Positions 18,544 through 27,823 of a stretch of 64,000 nucleotides of DNA are shown here, piece after piece (the first letter of the stretch is position 1; each line of letters begins with the position of its first letter). The notes under the pieces are model-generated. The model was given only the letters and a program-made list of their open reading frames with translations, had not been told where the DNA came from and ran no database searches. Origin of the DNA: Burkholderiaceae bacterium (GTDB lineage Bacteria; Pseudomonadota; Gammaproteobacteria; Burkholderiales; Burkholderiaceae_C); contig JAURWR010000104.1 in NCBI GenBank assembly GCA_030654805.1, forward strand, positions 1 through 64,000, read 5' to 3'. A program made the position numbers and the translations under genes.

Positions 18544-19674
18544 ATGCGAGTGACGCAGGGAAGCAAGAAGCTGCTGTTGGCGGTCGCCGTGGCGGCCGGT
18601 TCGGTGAACGCCCAGGCAGGCGCTCAATACGACTTCGGCGAAGACCGGAACGTGACCTTCGGTATCGGTACCCGCTACAGCTACACCCATGCCGAGCGCC
18701 CGGATTCGGCGGGTGGTGGGCACGTCAACGACCCCAACCTGGACAGCGCACGCCTGTTCTTTGGTGCGTCGCTGAGCAAGCACATCAAGGCCACCTTCAA
18801 CACCGAGTGGGACGGTGTCGAGAACCGGGTTCGCGTGCTGGATATCTACGGTCAGTTCGAGTTTCTGCCCGAGATCAACGTCTGGGCCGGGCGTCTGGTG
18901 TCGCCGAGCGACCGTCACAACATGGCCGGTCCGTACTACTCGATGGGCGGTGGCTACTGGCCGTGCGTCGCGTCGCGCTACGGCTGCAACGGCGGCATCT
19001 TCCGCGCACGTGACGACGGCATTGCGGTCTGGGGCAACGTGGCCGACAGCAAGCTGGGCTACTCGATCGGCGCCTTCGATGGCCGCACCTTCGGCATCGG
19101 CGCGCTCGACGAGTCGCAGGCCCGTGGTGCCGGGGTCCAATCTTCCGGCTCGCTGATGTACGCCGGTCGGCTGCAATACGACTTCTGGGAACCGGAGACC
19201 GGCTATTTCAGCGCGGCCAACCACCTGGGCAAGCAGGACATCCTGGCAATCGGCGTGGCCGGTCGGTACCAGAAGAAGGGTGTTCTGACCGTCGGTGGCC
19301 GGGGCGACTACTGGTCGTACAACGTCGACTTTCTGCTGGAAAAGCGCATCCCGGGCTCGGGCGGGTTCGCGGTCGAAGCCGCCTACTACGACTACGACAC
19401 CGACGATGTGGTGCGGGCAGAGCAGGGCAAGGCCTACTCGGCCGGCCTGTCGTACATCTTCGAGCAGCCGGTGGGCTGGGGCCAGTTGCAGCCCTTCACG
19501 CACTGGCAGCGATTCAACCCCGACACGAATGTCGATACGAAGCAGGTCGACGTCGGCGTCAACTACATCATCGACGGCTTCAAGTCGCAGGTGACGGCGA
19601 TGTACACGACCACCAAGGTCACCGGAGCATCGAGCCTGGACAAGTTCGTCCTGGCGTTGCAGTTGCAGTACTGA
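18544..19674 (+). CDS. Outer membrane porin-like protein
   Basis: The 376-residue protein has a signal peptide (about 1-26, ending VNAQA) followed by a sequence rich in alternating aromatic/polar strands, such as LDSARLFFGASLSKH, VDFLLEKRIPGSGGFAVEAAYYDYD and the terminal DKFVLALQLQY. The terminal aromatic residue is typical of outer membrane beta-barrels. It resembles the phosphate-selective OprO/OprP-like porin group more than the Burkholderia OmpC-like group, but the substrate is not predictable. Upstream there is a 225-nt gap with no recognisable promoter. Confidence 0.82.
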   Translation: MRVTQGSKKLLLAVAVAAGSVNAQAGAQYDFGEDRNVTFGIGTRYSYTHAERPDSAGGGHVNDPNLDSARLFFGASLSKHIKATFNTEWDGVENRVRVLDIYGQFEFLPEINVWAGRLVSPSDRHNMAGPYYSMGGGYWPCVASRYGCNGGIFRARDDGIAVWGNVADSKLGYSIGAFDGRTFGIGALDESQARGAGVQSSGSLMYAGRLQYDFWEPETGYFSAANHLGKQDILAIGVAGRYQKKGVLTVGGRGDYWSYNVDFLLEKRIPGSGGFAVEAAYYDYDTDDVVRAEQGKAYSAGLSYIFEQPVGWGQLQPFTHWQRFNPDTNVDTKQVDVGVNYIIDGFKSQVTAMYTTTKVTGASSLDKFVLALQLQY

Positions 19675-20006
19675 GCCAGACACGCGTCGCATCAAGCAAC
19701 TGCGCGCGCGGAACGCCGATTTCGTCGGATTCGTCAGGCACCAGGACCTCGCCCTCCTCGGTGCGTTCGATCAGCCCCACTCCTCCACGTGTGTCACATC
19801 GGTGCGGGCGTTGGAATCATTGCGTTCGGCGGCCTGGGCCCGCTGCTGAGTGCGGCTGCCTCTCGATGCCGGTCTGCAGTCCAGGCGACCGCATGAGTCG
19901 CCCCTCGACTTGATCAGAATCCAAGTCAGGGATTGGCTGCAGCACTCGCGTTCCGACGGTTTTTTGCGAACCGGCCCCGGCGCCTGCAAACAACGGGCGG
20001 CAGGGA
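19675..20006. other. Intergenic region between convergent genes; no gene recognised
   Basis: These 332 bases separate the 3' ends of the porin and the GGDEF/EAL gene. No start-supported gene is visible. On the minus strand near 19680-19760 the reading GLIERTEEGEVLVPDE resembles coding text, similar in flavour to small antitoxin or regulator proteins, but it has no start and quickly loses coherence, so at most it is a remnant. A TTGAT-N4-ATCCA match at 19910-19923 has no gene downstream of it. Confidence 0.4.
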
Positions 20007-22868
20007 TCAGCTCGCCTCGGTCGCGACGAGGGCCTCGGAGATCGTTCGGGTTGATCCAGACGGCGCCATGGGCGCATCGGTGTTCGTTGTCGGGGCCTGC
20101 CCTGCGGGTGCTGCGGTCTGCGGCAGCCAGGCGATTTGTTCGACGATGCGGCGGGTCAATTCCGTTGCCTCGATCGGGCGGCTGAACAGGTAGCCCTGGA
20201 TCTCATCGCAGCCCAGCTCGTGCAGCAGTTGCAGCTGTTGTTGCGTCTCCACGCCCTCGGCAACGGTCTGCATTCCCAGCGATGAGGCCAGCGCCACGAT
20301 GGCGTGCGCCACCGCCAGGGCCGAGGCGTCGGTTTCGAGGTCCTTCACGAACGCCCGGTCGATCTTCAGCACATCGATCGGCAGGCTGCGCAGGTAGGCC
20401 ATCGATGAATAGCCGGTGCCGAAGTCGTCGAGGGCAATCAAGATGCCGCGTCGCCGCAGGTCGAGCAGGCGCGCCACCGTGGATTCGGTCTGCTCCACGA
20501 AGACGCCCTCGGTGATCTCCAGCTCGATGCGGTGCGCCGGGATGCCGTAGCGGCTGAACGCCGAGTCGAGGTCCGCCAGCAGACGGTCCGACCCCAGCTG
20601 CCGTGCCGACAGATTGACGGCGATGCGCACGTCCTCGATACCCTGGTCGCTCCATGCGCGAATCTGCGCGCAGGCGGTGTCGATGACCCAGCGGCCCAGA
20701 TGTTCGATGAGCTCGCTGCTCTCGGCGATCGGGATGAAATCACCGGGCATGCACAGGCCGTGCTCCGGGTGATGCCAGCGAATCAGCGCCTCGACCGAAT
20801 CGAGCCGGCCGTCGCTGCGAGTCACGCGCGGCTGATACAGCAGCCGCAGTTGTCCGCGCCCGGCAGCCAGCGGAAGGTCCTGTTCGATCCACAGGCGCTT
20901 GCGGGCGGCGGCATCGAGCTGCTGGTCGAAGCGCTCGTAGCGGTTGCCACCGTGCCTCTTGGCCTCATACATCGCCTGGTCCGCCTGTCGCAGCAGCTGC
21001 TCCGGACCGATGTCCGGCTCCAGCCCCACCGTGACGCCGATGCTCGCGCTGATCGCGAAGGCGCTGTCGTCCACCACCAGCACCTGGTTGAGGCTGCGGC
21101 ACAACCGTTCAGCCACCACCATGCACTCGGCGGCATCGGTCGACTGAAGCACCACCACAAACTCATCGCCGGCCAGACGTGCTGCCACGCCGCCCGGCGG
21201 CAGACAGCGCTGCAATCGCTCGGTCACTTGCCGCAACGCCGCATCTCCGGCGGCGTGCCCGAGGCGGTCGTTGATGAGCTTGAACCTGTCGAGATCGATG
21301 AATAACACCGCCAGCGCACGTGCCGAGGTGGCCATCTTCTGGATGGCGTCCGTCAGATGCTGGTGCAGACCCCGGCGATTGAGCAACCCGGTCAGGCTGT
21401 CGAAGCGCGCCTCCCGTTGCAAGGTTTCTTCGCGATCGGCCGCGCTGGCGGCGATCGCGCCGCGGTTGCGAAGTTCCAGCACCTGACGCAGCGCTTCATC
21501 GTCGATGTCTTCGGCCTCACGTTGTCCCACCAGCAGGAAGCCGAAGCAGCGCTCGCCCCATTGCAGGGGCAGCACGGCGGCGATCGGCCACTCGGCCGTC
21601 ACCACCGCCCGCGCATACGACGGGGTGGCGACGTTGCCCTCGAAACGCAGCCAGCTTGGGGCCGCCGCCAGCTCGGCCAGTGCCGCAGATTTCCAGTCGA
21701 CATCGAGGACGGTCGGTGCCCCACCGGAGGCCCCCACCAGGTGAACCCGGCCGGCGGTTTGTCCCAGCACCTGGCCGATGCCGACCGGTCGGCCCGGCAG
21801 CACCTGCGCAAGACGCTGTGCGATCCGCGCATGGATCTCGGCCAGCGTGCGCTGGCCGACGATCTCGCGGTCGATCTCGGCCAGGGATTCGATCTCCTCG
21901 AACTGCCCCTCCAGTCGTTGCGCCATGTCGTTGAACGCTTTCGCGAGTTCGCCGAACTCGTCGCGGCTCTGGATTTCCAATCGTGTGTCGAAGCGGCGCT
22001 GCGCGAACGCACGTGCGCCCTCGGCCAGCTTCGACAGCGGGCCGAGCGTGCGGCGGATCTGCACCAAGCTCAACAGCAGCGCCAGCAACAGGCCGGCGCT
22101 GGCGGCGATCGGCAGTGTGCGCTGCAGGTTCTCGCCGGGCGCATCTGCCAGGGTCGGATCGGGCCCGACGACGAACGACCAGTCCTGCGTCTCGAAGTTG
22201 GCACGCAGGAACAGCGGCCACACGGTGGGCGACCCAGTGCCGGAGCGCACGCGATTCTGGGCCTCGGCGGCCCGCGATTCGTCGCTGCAGAAAAGACGTT
22301 GCGCCCCGGGGCCGAGGACGCAGACCCACAGTCCTGCGGGAATGTCGTCGACCCCGTCCCACAGGAACTGAGGGTTCACCAGGCCCAGCACGGTTTCGCC
22401 GGTTTGTGGCGAGCGCACGGCCAGCGTGATCGCTGGCCTGACGATGGCTGCTTTTTCCGACGCAATGCGCAGGGCGGTCGTTCCTTGGATGCGATTCGCC
22501 TCCGGCAGCGGGTGGCTGACAGGCTGTGTCAACAGCGGCGCTGCGGCGTCTCCGCCGCTGATCACCCGGCGCTGGCCGTCCGGCGCCACGCTCACGACAG
22601 CCAGCAGAGGTTGAGATCGTTGCTGCGGCGAGGTTTGTGTCTGATTCGTGGCCAGCAGCGTCTGTTCGGCGACCCTCAGTCGATCGAGTGATTGCATGCC
22701 CTGCGACTTGGCGGTAGTGGAGAGCAGGGCGGCCTGGCTGCGATCGAGCGTCGTCTCGATGGTGTGCTGTGACAGGGCTGCGAGCATCAGCATCGGCAAG
22801 CCCGCCGCAATCACGAACAGGCCGAGGATTCGCAGGCCGACGCGGCCTTTCATTGGGGGCATGCGCAC
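20007..22868 (-). CDS. Membrane GGDEF/EAL protein with degenerate AGDEF motif
   Basis: The protein (up to 953 residues) has an N-terminal helix (about 11-33), a periplasmic sensor region (about 34-252), a second helix (253-272), HAMP (about 272-325), a GAF-like region (about 330-490), GGDEF and EAL domains. The cyclase motif is LAGDEF (A566), one residue off GGDEF, but RFDSLTGLLNRRG and the FIDLDRFKLINDRLGH metal site are intact. The EAL domain keeps SVEALIRWHHP, EITEG and DDFGTGYSS, so c-di-GMP hydrolysis is plausible. The start is uncertain among GTG 22868, ATG 22862 and ATG 22853. It begins a few bases after a pilin-like gene and is probably cotranscribed with it. Confidence 0.92.
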   Translation of the reverse strand: MRMPPMKGRVGLRILGLFVIAAGLPMLMLAALSQHTIETTLDRSQAALLSTTAKSQGMQSLDRLRVAEQTLLATNQTQTSPQQRSQPLLAVVSVAPDGQRRVISGGDAAAPLLTQPVSHPLPEANRIQGTTALRIASEKAAIVRPAITLAVRSPQTGETVLGLVNPQFLWDGVDDIPAGLWVCVLGPGAQRLFCSDESRAAEAQNRVRSGTGSPTVWPLFLRANFETQDWSFVVGPDPTLADAPGENLQRTLPIAASAGLLLALLLSLVQIRRTLGPLSKLAEGARAFAQRRFDTRLEIQSRDEFGELAKAFNDMAQRLEGQFEEIESLAEIDREIVGQRTLAEIHARIAQRLAQVLPGRPVGIGQVLGQTAGRVHLVGASGGAPTVLDVDWKSAALAELAAAPSWLRFEGNVATPSYARAVVTAEWPIAAVLPLQWGERCFGFLLVGQREAEDIDDEALRQVLELRNRGAIAASAADREETLQREARFDSLTGLLNRRGLHQHLTDAIQKMATSARALAVLFIDLDRFKLINDRLGHAAGDAALRQVTERLQRCLPPGGVAARLAGDEFVVVLQSTDAAECMVVAERLCRSLNQVLVVDDSAFAISASIGVTVGLEPDIGPEQLLRQADQAMYEAKRHGGNRYERFDQQLDAAARKRLWIEQDLPLAAGRGQLRLLYQPRVTRSDGRLDSVEALIRWHHPEHGLCMPGDFIPIAESSELIEHLGRWVIDTACAQIRAWSDQGIEDVRIAVNLSARQLGSDRLLADLDSAFSRYGIPAHRIELEITEGVFVEQTESTVARLLDLRRRGILIALDDFGTGYSSMAYLRSLPIDVLKIDRAFVKDLETDASALAVAHAIVALASSLGMQTVAEGVETQQQLQLLHELGCDEIQGYLFSRPIEATELTRRIVEQIAWLPQTAAPAGQAPTTNTDAPMAPSGSTRTISEALVATEAS

Positions 22869-22879
22869 GGTGCAGGCGG

Positions 22880-23392
22880 TCAGTAGTCCGCAGCCAGGCC
22901 CATGAACCCGCCGTTGCGGGCCCGGACGATGTCGTCCTTGCTGATTTTCGCTGTCAGCGGTGTCGCAGACTTGCCGTCTTCGCCCATGCTGTACAGGTCG
23001 TAGTCGGTGTTCAGCGGGTGCTGAGCGTGGTCCTTGCGCACCTTTCCGATCTTGGCGCCTTCCATGCGCAGGTACTTGTAAGGGCGCCCCCAGGGATCGA
23101 GCGGCAAGGGGCCGGCATCGCTGAGGTCTTCGGGATATTCGTAGTGATCGCTGAAATAGCGTTCGAGCTTCGCCTCGATCTCGCGCATGTCCTTGACGGC
23201 CTTGTCCTTGTTACTGGTCTGCGTGTACTGCGTGTAGGCCGGGTAGGCGATGGACGCGAGCAGGGCCATGATGGCCACGGCAATCATCAACTCGATCGTG
23301 GTGAAGCCGCAGGCCGCGCGTCGACGACACCCGCGCCCTGGCGCAGGGACGGTGGTGCGACGAGGAAGGCTTGCGCCCGGGGTGATCCGCAT
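22880..23392 (-). CDS. Type IV pilin / GspG-like pseudopilin
   Basis: The 170-residue protein has a prepilin leader ending in G, followed by FTTIELMIAVAIMALLASIAYP: a Glu at mature position 5 and an unbroken hydrophobic helix, the class III signal cleaved by PilD-type peptidase. The leader of about 29 residues is long and Arg-rich, so translation may begin further downstream. The C-terminal half contains DPWGRPYKYL and a closing YDLYSMGEDG, the pattern of the GspG calcium-binding pseudopilin. No other pilus or type II secretion gene is near; a c-di-GMP enzyme follows directly. Confidence 0.87.
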   Translation of the reverse strand: MRITPGASLPRRTTVPAPGRGCRRRAACGFTTIELMIAVAIMALLASIAYPAYTQYTQTSNKDKAVKDMREIEAKLERYFSDHYEYPEDLSDAGPLPLDPWGRPYKYLRMEGAKIGKVRKDHAQHPLNTDYDLYSMGEDGKSATPLTAKISKDDIVRARNGGFMGLAADY

Positions 23393-23534
23393 TCTTGAGT
23401 CATCGGCTGCGGGGGCCCGGACTTGAGCGTTTCAGTCCGCCTTCGCCGGTCTGATGGCAAAACCGTCACGCTCGGCGGTTCCAGCGTCGCAGAGTGGGGG
23501 TTCTGCCTCGGCGACGCAGGGAGGGGGCAGACGC

Positions 23535-26500
23535 TCAGGCGGATTGCATCGTGTCCGTGCTGGGCGGCACCCCTTCGGCAGCCGGCGCCGCCCGGCCCAC
23601 CTTGAAACACGCCGCGTACAGCGCCGGCACGACCACCAGCGTCAGCGCCGTGGCGACCACCAGGCCGCCCATGATCGCCATGGCCATCGGCCCCCAGAAG
23701 ATGCTGCGCGTGAGCGGGATCATCGCGAGGATCGCCGCCGCGGCCGTCAGCACCACCGGCCGGGCGCGTCGCACGGTGGCGTCGACGATGGCCTGCCATG
23801 GCAGGCTGCCTTGCGCGATGTCGCGGTCGATCTGGTCGACCAGGATGACCGCGTTGCGCATGATCATCCCGCCGAGCGCGATCACGCCCAGCAGCGCGAC
23901 GAAGCCGAACGGCGCGTTGAACGCGAGCAGCGCCGGCACCACGCCGATCAGCCCCAGCGGTGCGGTCAAGAACACCATCAGCATGCGCGAGAAGCTCTGC
24001 AGCTGAATCATCAGGATCAGCAGCGTCACGACCAACATCGCCGGGAACACCGCGAACAGTGCCACGTTGCTCTTGTCGCTTTCCTCGATCGCGCCACCTT
24101 GTTCGATGCGATATCCCGGCGGCAACGCATCCAGCACCGGCTTCAGGCTCGGCCAGATCTGCAACGTGGCGTAGGGCCCCTGCACGCCGTCGGCCACGTC
24201 GCTGCGCACGGTCAGCGCCAGGTCTCGGTTGCGTCGCCACAGCACCGGGTCCTCGAAGCCCGCCTCCAGGCGCGCCACTTGCGACAGCGGCACCGTGTTG
24301 CCGTTGCGGGTGGGCAGGTTCAGGTCCTGCAACTGCTCAAGGGACAGGCGCTCCCCGGGCGTTGCGCGAAGCACGACGTCGATCAACTCTTCGCCGCGCC
24401 GGATCTGGGTCACCGGCACGCCCGACAGCACCGCCTGCACGGTGTTCGAGACCTCGGCCGATGAAAGCCCGAGCAATCGGGCCTGGTCCTGGTCCACCTG
24501 CACCTGCACCGTCCGCACCTGTTCGTCCCAGTCCAGATGGGTGTCGCGCACCAGCGGGCTGCCGCGCACGATGTCGCGCACCCGATGGGCGATATCCCGC
24601 ACCTGCTGTGCGTCCGGTCCGATCACCCGAAACTGCACCGGGAATCCGACCGGCGGGCCGAACTCCATCCGTTGCACCCGGCCTCGCACTTCGGGGAAGG
24701 CTTCACCCGCATCGAAAAGAGCCATCAGTCGCTTGCGCAACGCTTCCCGCTCGGGGATGCCTGCGGTCTGCACGACGAATTGTGCGTAGCCCGGGTTCGG
24801 CAGTTCGGGCCCGAGGCTGAGAAAGAAGCGTGGCGTGCCGGCGCCGGTGTAGGCGGTGTAGCCCAGCACGTCGGCATCGGCGGCGAGCACGCTTTCGAAG
24901 CGCCGGACCTCGGCGGTAGTGGCCGTGAACGAAGCGCCTTCGCGCAGACGCAGCTCGACCAGCACCTCGCTGCGTGACGCGCTCGGAAAGAACTGCTGCT
25001 GCACCAGACCCATGCCTGCACCGGCAACAAGGAGCAGCATCGCCGCGCCGCCCAGCACGGCCCAGCGATGCGACAGCGACCAGTCGACGGCTCGGCGCAG
25101 GCGAGGGTGGAGCGGTGCGTCGTGCGCTGCCATCGCTCGGGTCTTCAACGAATGTGGCAGCAGCAGCACGCCGAGGTAGGGCGTGAACACCACCGCGACG
25201 ATCCACGAGGCGAGCAGCGCGACGCCCACGACCCAGAAGATGCCGCCGGCATACTCCCCCGCGATCGACTTGGCGAACCCGACCGGCATGAAGCCGGCCA
25301 CCGTGACCAGCGTGCCGGTGAGCATCGGCAAGGCGGTCGAGCTGTAGGCGAAGGTCGCCGCGCGGGTGCGGTCCCAGCCCTGCTCGATCTTCACCACCAT
25401 CATCTCCACGGCGATGATGGCGTCGTCGACCAGGAGGCCGAGCGCGATGATCAGTGCGCCGAGCGAGATGCGGTCCAGAGCCCAGCCCGCTGCGTGCATC
25501 ACCGCAGCGACGATGCCCAGCACCAGAGGCACCGACGCCGCGACCACGATGCCGCTGCGCCAGCCCAGTGCCAGGAAGCACACCGCGAGCACGATGGCCA
25601 GCGCTTCGAGGAAAGCCTGCTCGAACTCCCACACCGCCTCGTCGACCACGCGCGGTTGATCGGCGTACTTCTCGAGGGACACGCCCAGAGGCAGGCTGGC
25701 CCGCAGTGCGGCGGTGGCGGCATCGAGCTGCTCGCCGACCTTCAGCAAGTTGACTTGACGCGACAGCACGACGCCGAGCGCCAGCACCGGCTCGCCGTTG
25801 TGGCGCACGGTGAACCTGGGCGGATCCTCGTAGCCCGAACGCACCTCGGCCACGTCGGACAGCCGCAGCAGCCGGCCCCCGGCCTCGACCGGGATCGCGG
25901 CGACATCGGCCGCCTCGTGCAGCGCGCCGCCGATGCGCACGAAGGTGCGGTCCATCGCGCCGTCGACCGACCCCGATGGCGCGAGCAGGTTCTGCCGGCC
26001 GATCGACTCGATGATCGTGTGCGGCGTCAGACCCAGCGCAGCCAATCGGCGGGACTCGAACTCGACATTCACTTGCTCCACCTGGCGACCCATCACGTCG
26101 ACCTTGTTGACGCCCGCCACGCCCTGCAACGTGCGCTTGATGTCCTCGGCCAGCACCTGCGTTTCGGCGTGGCTCAGTTCGGGCGCGTGCAGCGCATAGA
26201 TGACGGTGTAGACGTCGGTGAACTCGTCGTTGAAGAACGGACCGCGAACGCCTTCGGGGAACTGCGCTCGCACGTCGCCGATCTTCTTGCGCGCCTGGTA
26301 CCACGCGGTGTCCAGATCGGCCCTCGACGTGCCGCCTTTCATCCACAGCGTCAGCCCGCCGTAGCCCTGGCGGGAGAAACCGCGCACGTAGTCGATGCCT
26401 TCGATCTCCTGAAGCTCCCGCTCCATGCGGTTGAGGACCTGGTCCTGCACCTGTTGTGCGCTGGCGCCGGGCCAGGCGACGACGGCGGTCATCGTCGGCA

Positions 26501-26633
26501 CGTTGAAGATCGGGTCTTCCAGGCGTCCCAGCTTCGAGAACGACCAGCCGCCTACCAGCAACGTGGTCAGCATCAGGAACAGCACCATCGGCCGGTGCGT
26601 GACGGCCCACTCGGACAGGTTGAATGACTTCAT
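23535..26633 (-). CDS. RND efflux pump inner-membrane permease
   Basis: The 1,032-residue protein is an AcrB-family proton-driven transporter with twelve helices and two large periplasmic loops. Visible motifs are NLSEWAVTHRPMVLFLM at the start, the paired aspartates GLLVDDAIIAVEMMV in helix 4, and GGMIMRNAVILVDQID in the second half. GRLEDPIFNVPTM near residue 36 is typical of a subgroup of HAE-like RND pumps. Its ATG overlaps the stop of the membrane fusion protein gene (ATGA), making it the last gene of a three-gene operon with the divergent TetR regulator. Substrates cannot be inferred. Confidence 0.93.
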   Translation of the reverse strand: MKSFNLSEWAVTHRPMVLFLMLTTLLVGGWSFSKLGRLEDPIFNVPTMTAVVAWPGASAQQVQDQVLNRMERELQEIEGIDYVRGFSRQGYGGLTLWMKGGTSRADLDTAWYQARKKIGDVRAQFPEGVRGPFFNDEFTDVYTVIYALHAPELSHAETQVLAEDIKRTLQGVAGVNKVDVMGRQVEQVNVEFESRRLAALGLTPHTIIESIGRQNLLAPSGSVDGAMDRTFVRIGGALHEAADVAAIPVEAGGRLLRLSDVAEVRSGYEDPPRFTVRHNGEPVLALGVVLSRQVNLLKVGEQLDAATAALRASLPLGVSLEKYADQPRVVDEAVWEFEQAFLEALAIVLAVCFLALGWRSGIVVAASVPLVLGIVAAVMHAAGWALDRISLGALIIALGLLVDDAIIAVEMMVVKIEQGWDRTRAATFAYSSTALPMLTGTLVTVAGFMPVGFAKSIAGEYAGGIFWVVGVALLASWIVAVVFTPYLGVLLLPHSLKTRAMAAHDAPLHPRLRRAVDWSLSHRWAVLGGAAMLLLVAGAGMGLVQQQFFPSASRSEVLVELRLREGASFTATTAEVRRFESVLAADADVLGYTAYTGAGTPRFFLSLGPELPNPGYAQFVVQTAGIPEREALRKRLMALFDAGEAFPEVRGRVQRMEFGPPVGFPVQFRVIGPDAQQVRDIAHRVRDIVRGSPLVRDTHLDWDEQVRTVQVQVDQDQARLLGLSSAEVSNTVQAVLSGVPVTQIRRGEELIDVVLRATPGERLSLEQLQDLNLPTRNGNTVPLSQVARLEAGFEDPVLWRRNRDLALTVRSDVADGVQGPYATLQIWPSLKPVLDALPPGYRIEQGGAIEESDKSNVALFAVFPAMLVVTLLILMIQLQSFSRMLMVFLTAPLGLIGVVPALLAFNAPFGFVALLGVIALGGMIMRNAVILVDQIDRDIAQGSLPWQAIVDATVRRARPVVLTAAAAILAMIPLTRSIFWGPMAMAIMGGLVVATALTLVVVPALYAACFKVGRAAPAAEGVPPSTDTMQSA

Positions 26634-27823
26634 GGCTTCGACGCGGCCGCCGCGCCCGGGGTGGCCGCGATTCGGTTCGATGCTGTCGGCGCAACCGCCT
26701 GCGACGATCTCAGCGGTTCGTCGAGCGGCCGGTGCACCGCGCGTACACGCATGCCGGCGTCGAGCTTGTGCGCGCCGGCCGAGACCACCAGCGCACCTTC
26801 GGAAAGACCGCTCACGCGCACGCGATCGCTGCCTTGTGCCACCACGACGACCGGCTGCAGTTCAAGGCGACCGGCCGCCATGTCGGCCACGATCCACACG
26901 GCCGGCTCACCACGCGCGGTGACCAGCGCCGTCGCAGGCAAGTCGGCTGCGGAGTCCGATGCGTCGGTGGCAGCGAGCAGCAACTCGGCGGTCATGCCGA
27001 TGCGCCACGCCGCAGGCTGCGGCTGCGCGATGGCGTAACGAGCACGGAACGTGCGCGTTGCCGCGCTGGCGCCCGGCGTCAGTTCGCGCAGCCGCAGCGC
27101 GACCGGCGTGCCGTCCGCCACGCGGGCGCTCGCGACCTGCCCGCGCAGTTGCGGCGCGAGCCGCTCGGGGATGTCGGCGACGACTTCCAGATCGCTCTCG
27201 CGCGCCAGCGTGAGCACCGCCTGTCCCTCGCCGACCACCTGCCCGGCCTCGAAGCGCCGCGAGGTCAGCACCCCGTCGAACGGCGCGACCAGCGTCGTGT
27301 AGCTGCTGCGGTTGCGCGCCAGGTCGAGCTGGCGTCGCGACTGGACGACGCGTGCGGCCGCTGCATCGGCTCGGGCCTGCAGCCGCTCCTGGTCTGCCGC
27401 TCCGACTGATCCGTCGGCCAGCAGGCGCTGGAAGCGGGCCGCATCGCTGGCCGCCTGATTCGCATCGACCTCGGCTGCACGCAGTTGTTCGGCGGCCGCG
27501 TCCACCGCCAGCGCGAGATCGGCGGGATCGAGACGCGCCAGCGGCTGGCCGGCGCGCACGCGCTGACCGACATCGACCAGCCGGGCCAGCACCTTGCCGC
27601 CGGTGCGGAACGCGATCTCGCTTTCGACGCGCGGGGCCAGTGTCGCGGTGTAGCGGCGTTCGCTCGCTGCGTGTTCCAGTCGCACAGGCGTGACATAGAC
27701 CGTCTGTGCCGCGGGCGATGGCGCGACCGCTTCCGAGCAGCCGAGCAGCATCGCCGTGGCCGTGCCGATGGTCAGTGCAACGATGCCGACGCGCGGCGCA
27801 TGGGGAGTCGGGATTCGATTCAT
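26630..27823 (-). CDS. RND efflux membrane fusion lipoprotein
   Basis: This periplasmic adaptor connects the RND permease to the outer membrane channel. The ATG at 27823 gives a 397-residue protein with a lipobox (TAMLLGCSEA) near residue 25, a lipoyl-like half motif (RTGGKVLARLVDVGQRVRAGQPLARLD), an alpha-hairpin (about 95-165) and the returning half motif TLVAPFDGVLTSRRFEAGQVVGEGQ. Start and stop both overlap neighbouring genes by four bases (ATGA), so translation of the three genes is coupled. Confidence 0.92.
   Translation of the reverse strand: MNRIPTPHAPRVGIVALTIGTATAMLLGCSEAVAPSPAAQTVYVTPVRLEHAASERRYTATLAPRVESEIAFRTGGKVLARLVDVGQRVRAGQPLARLDPADLALAVDAAAEQLRAAEVDANQAASDAARFQRLLADGSVGAADQERLQARADAAAARVVQSRRQLDLARNRSSYTTLVAPFDGVLTSRRFEAGQVVGEGQAVLTLARESDLEVVADIPERLAPQLRGQVASARVADGTPVALRLRELTPGASAATRTFRARYAIAQPQPAAWRIGMTAELLLAATDASDSAADLPATALVTARGEPAVWIVADMAAGRLELQPVVVVAQGSDRVRVSGLSEGALVVSAGAHKLDAGMRVRAVHRPLDEPLRSSQAVAPTASNRIAATPGAAAASKP

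Noticed and set aside
19910-19923. FNR-like TTGAT-N4-ATCCA site
   Set aside because: One mismatch to the consensus and located between two 3' ends with no gene to control.
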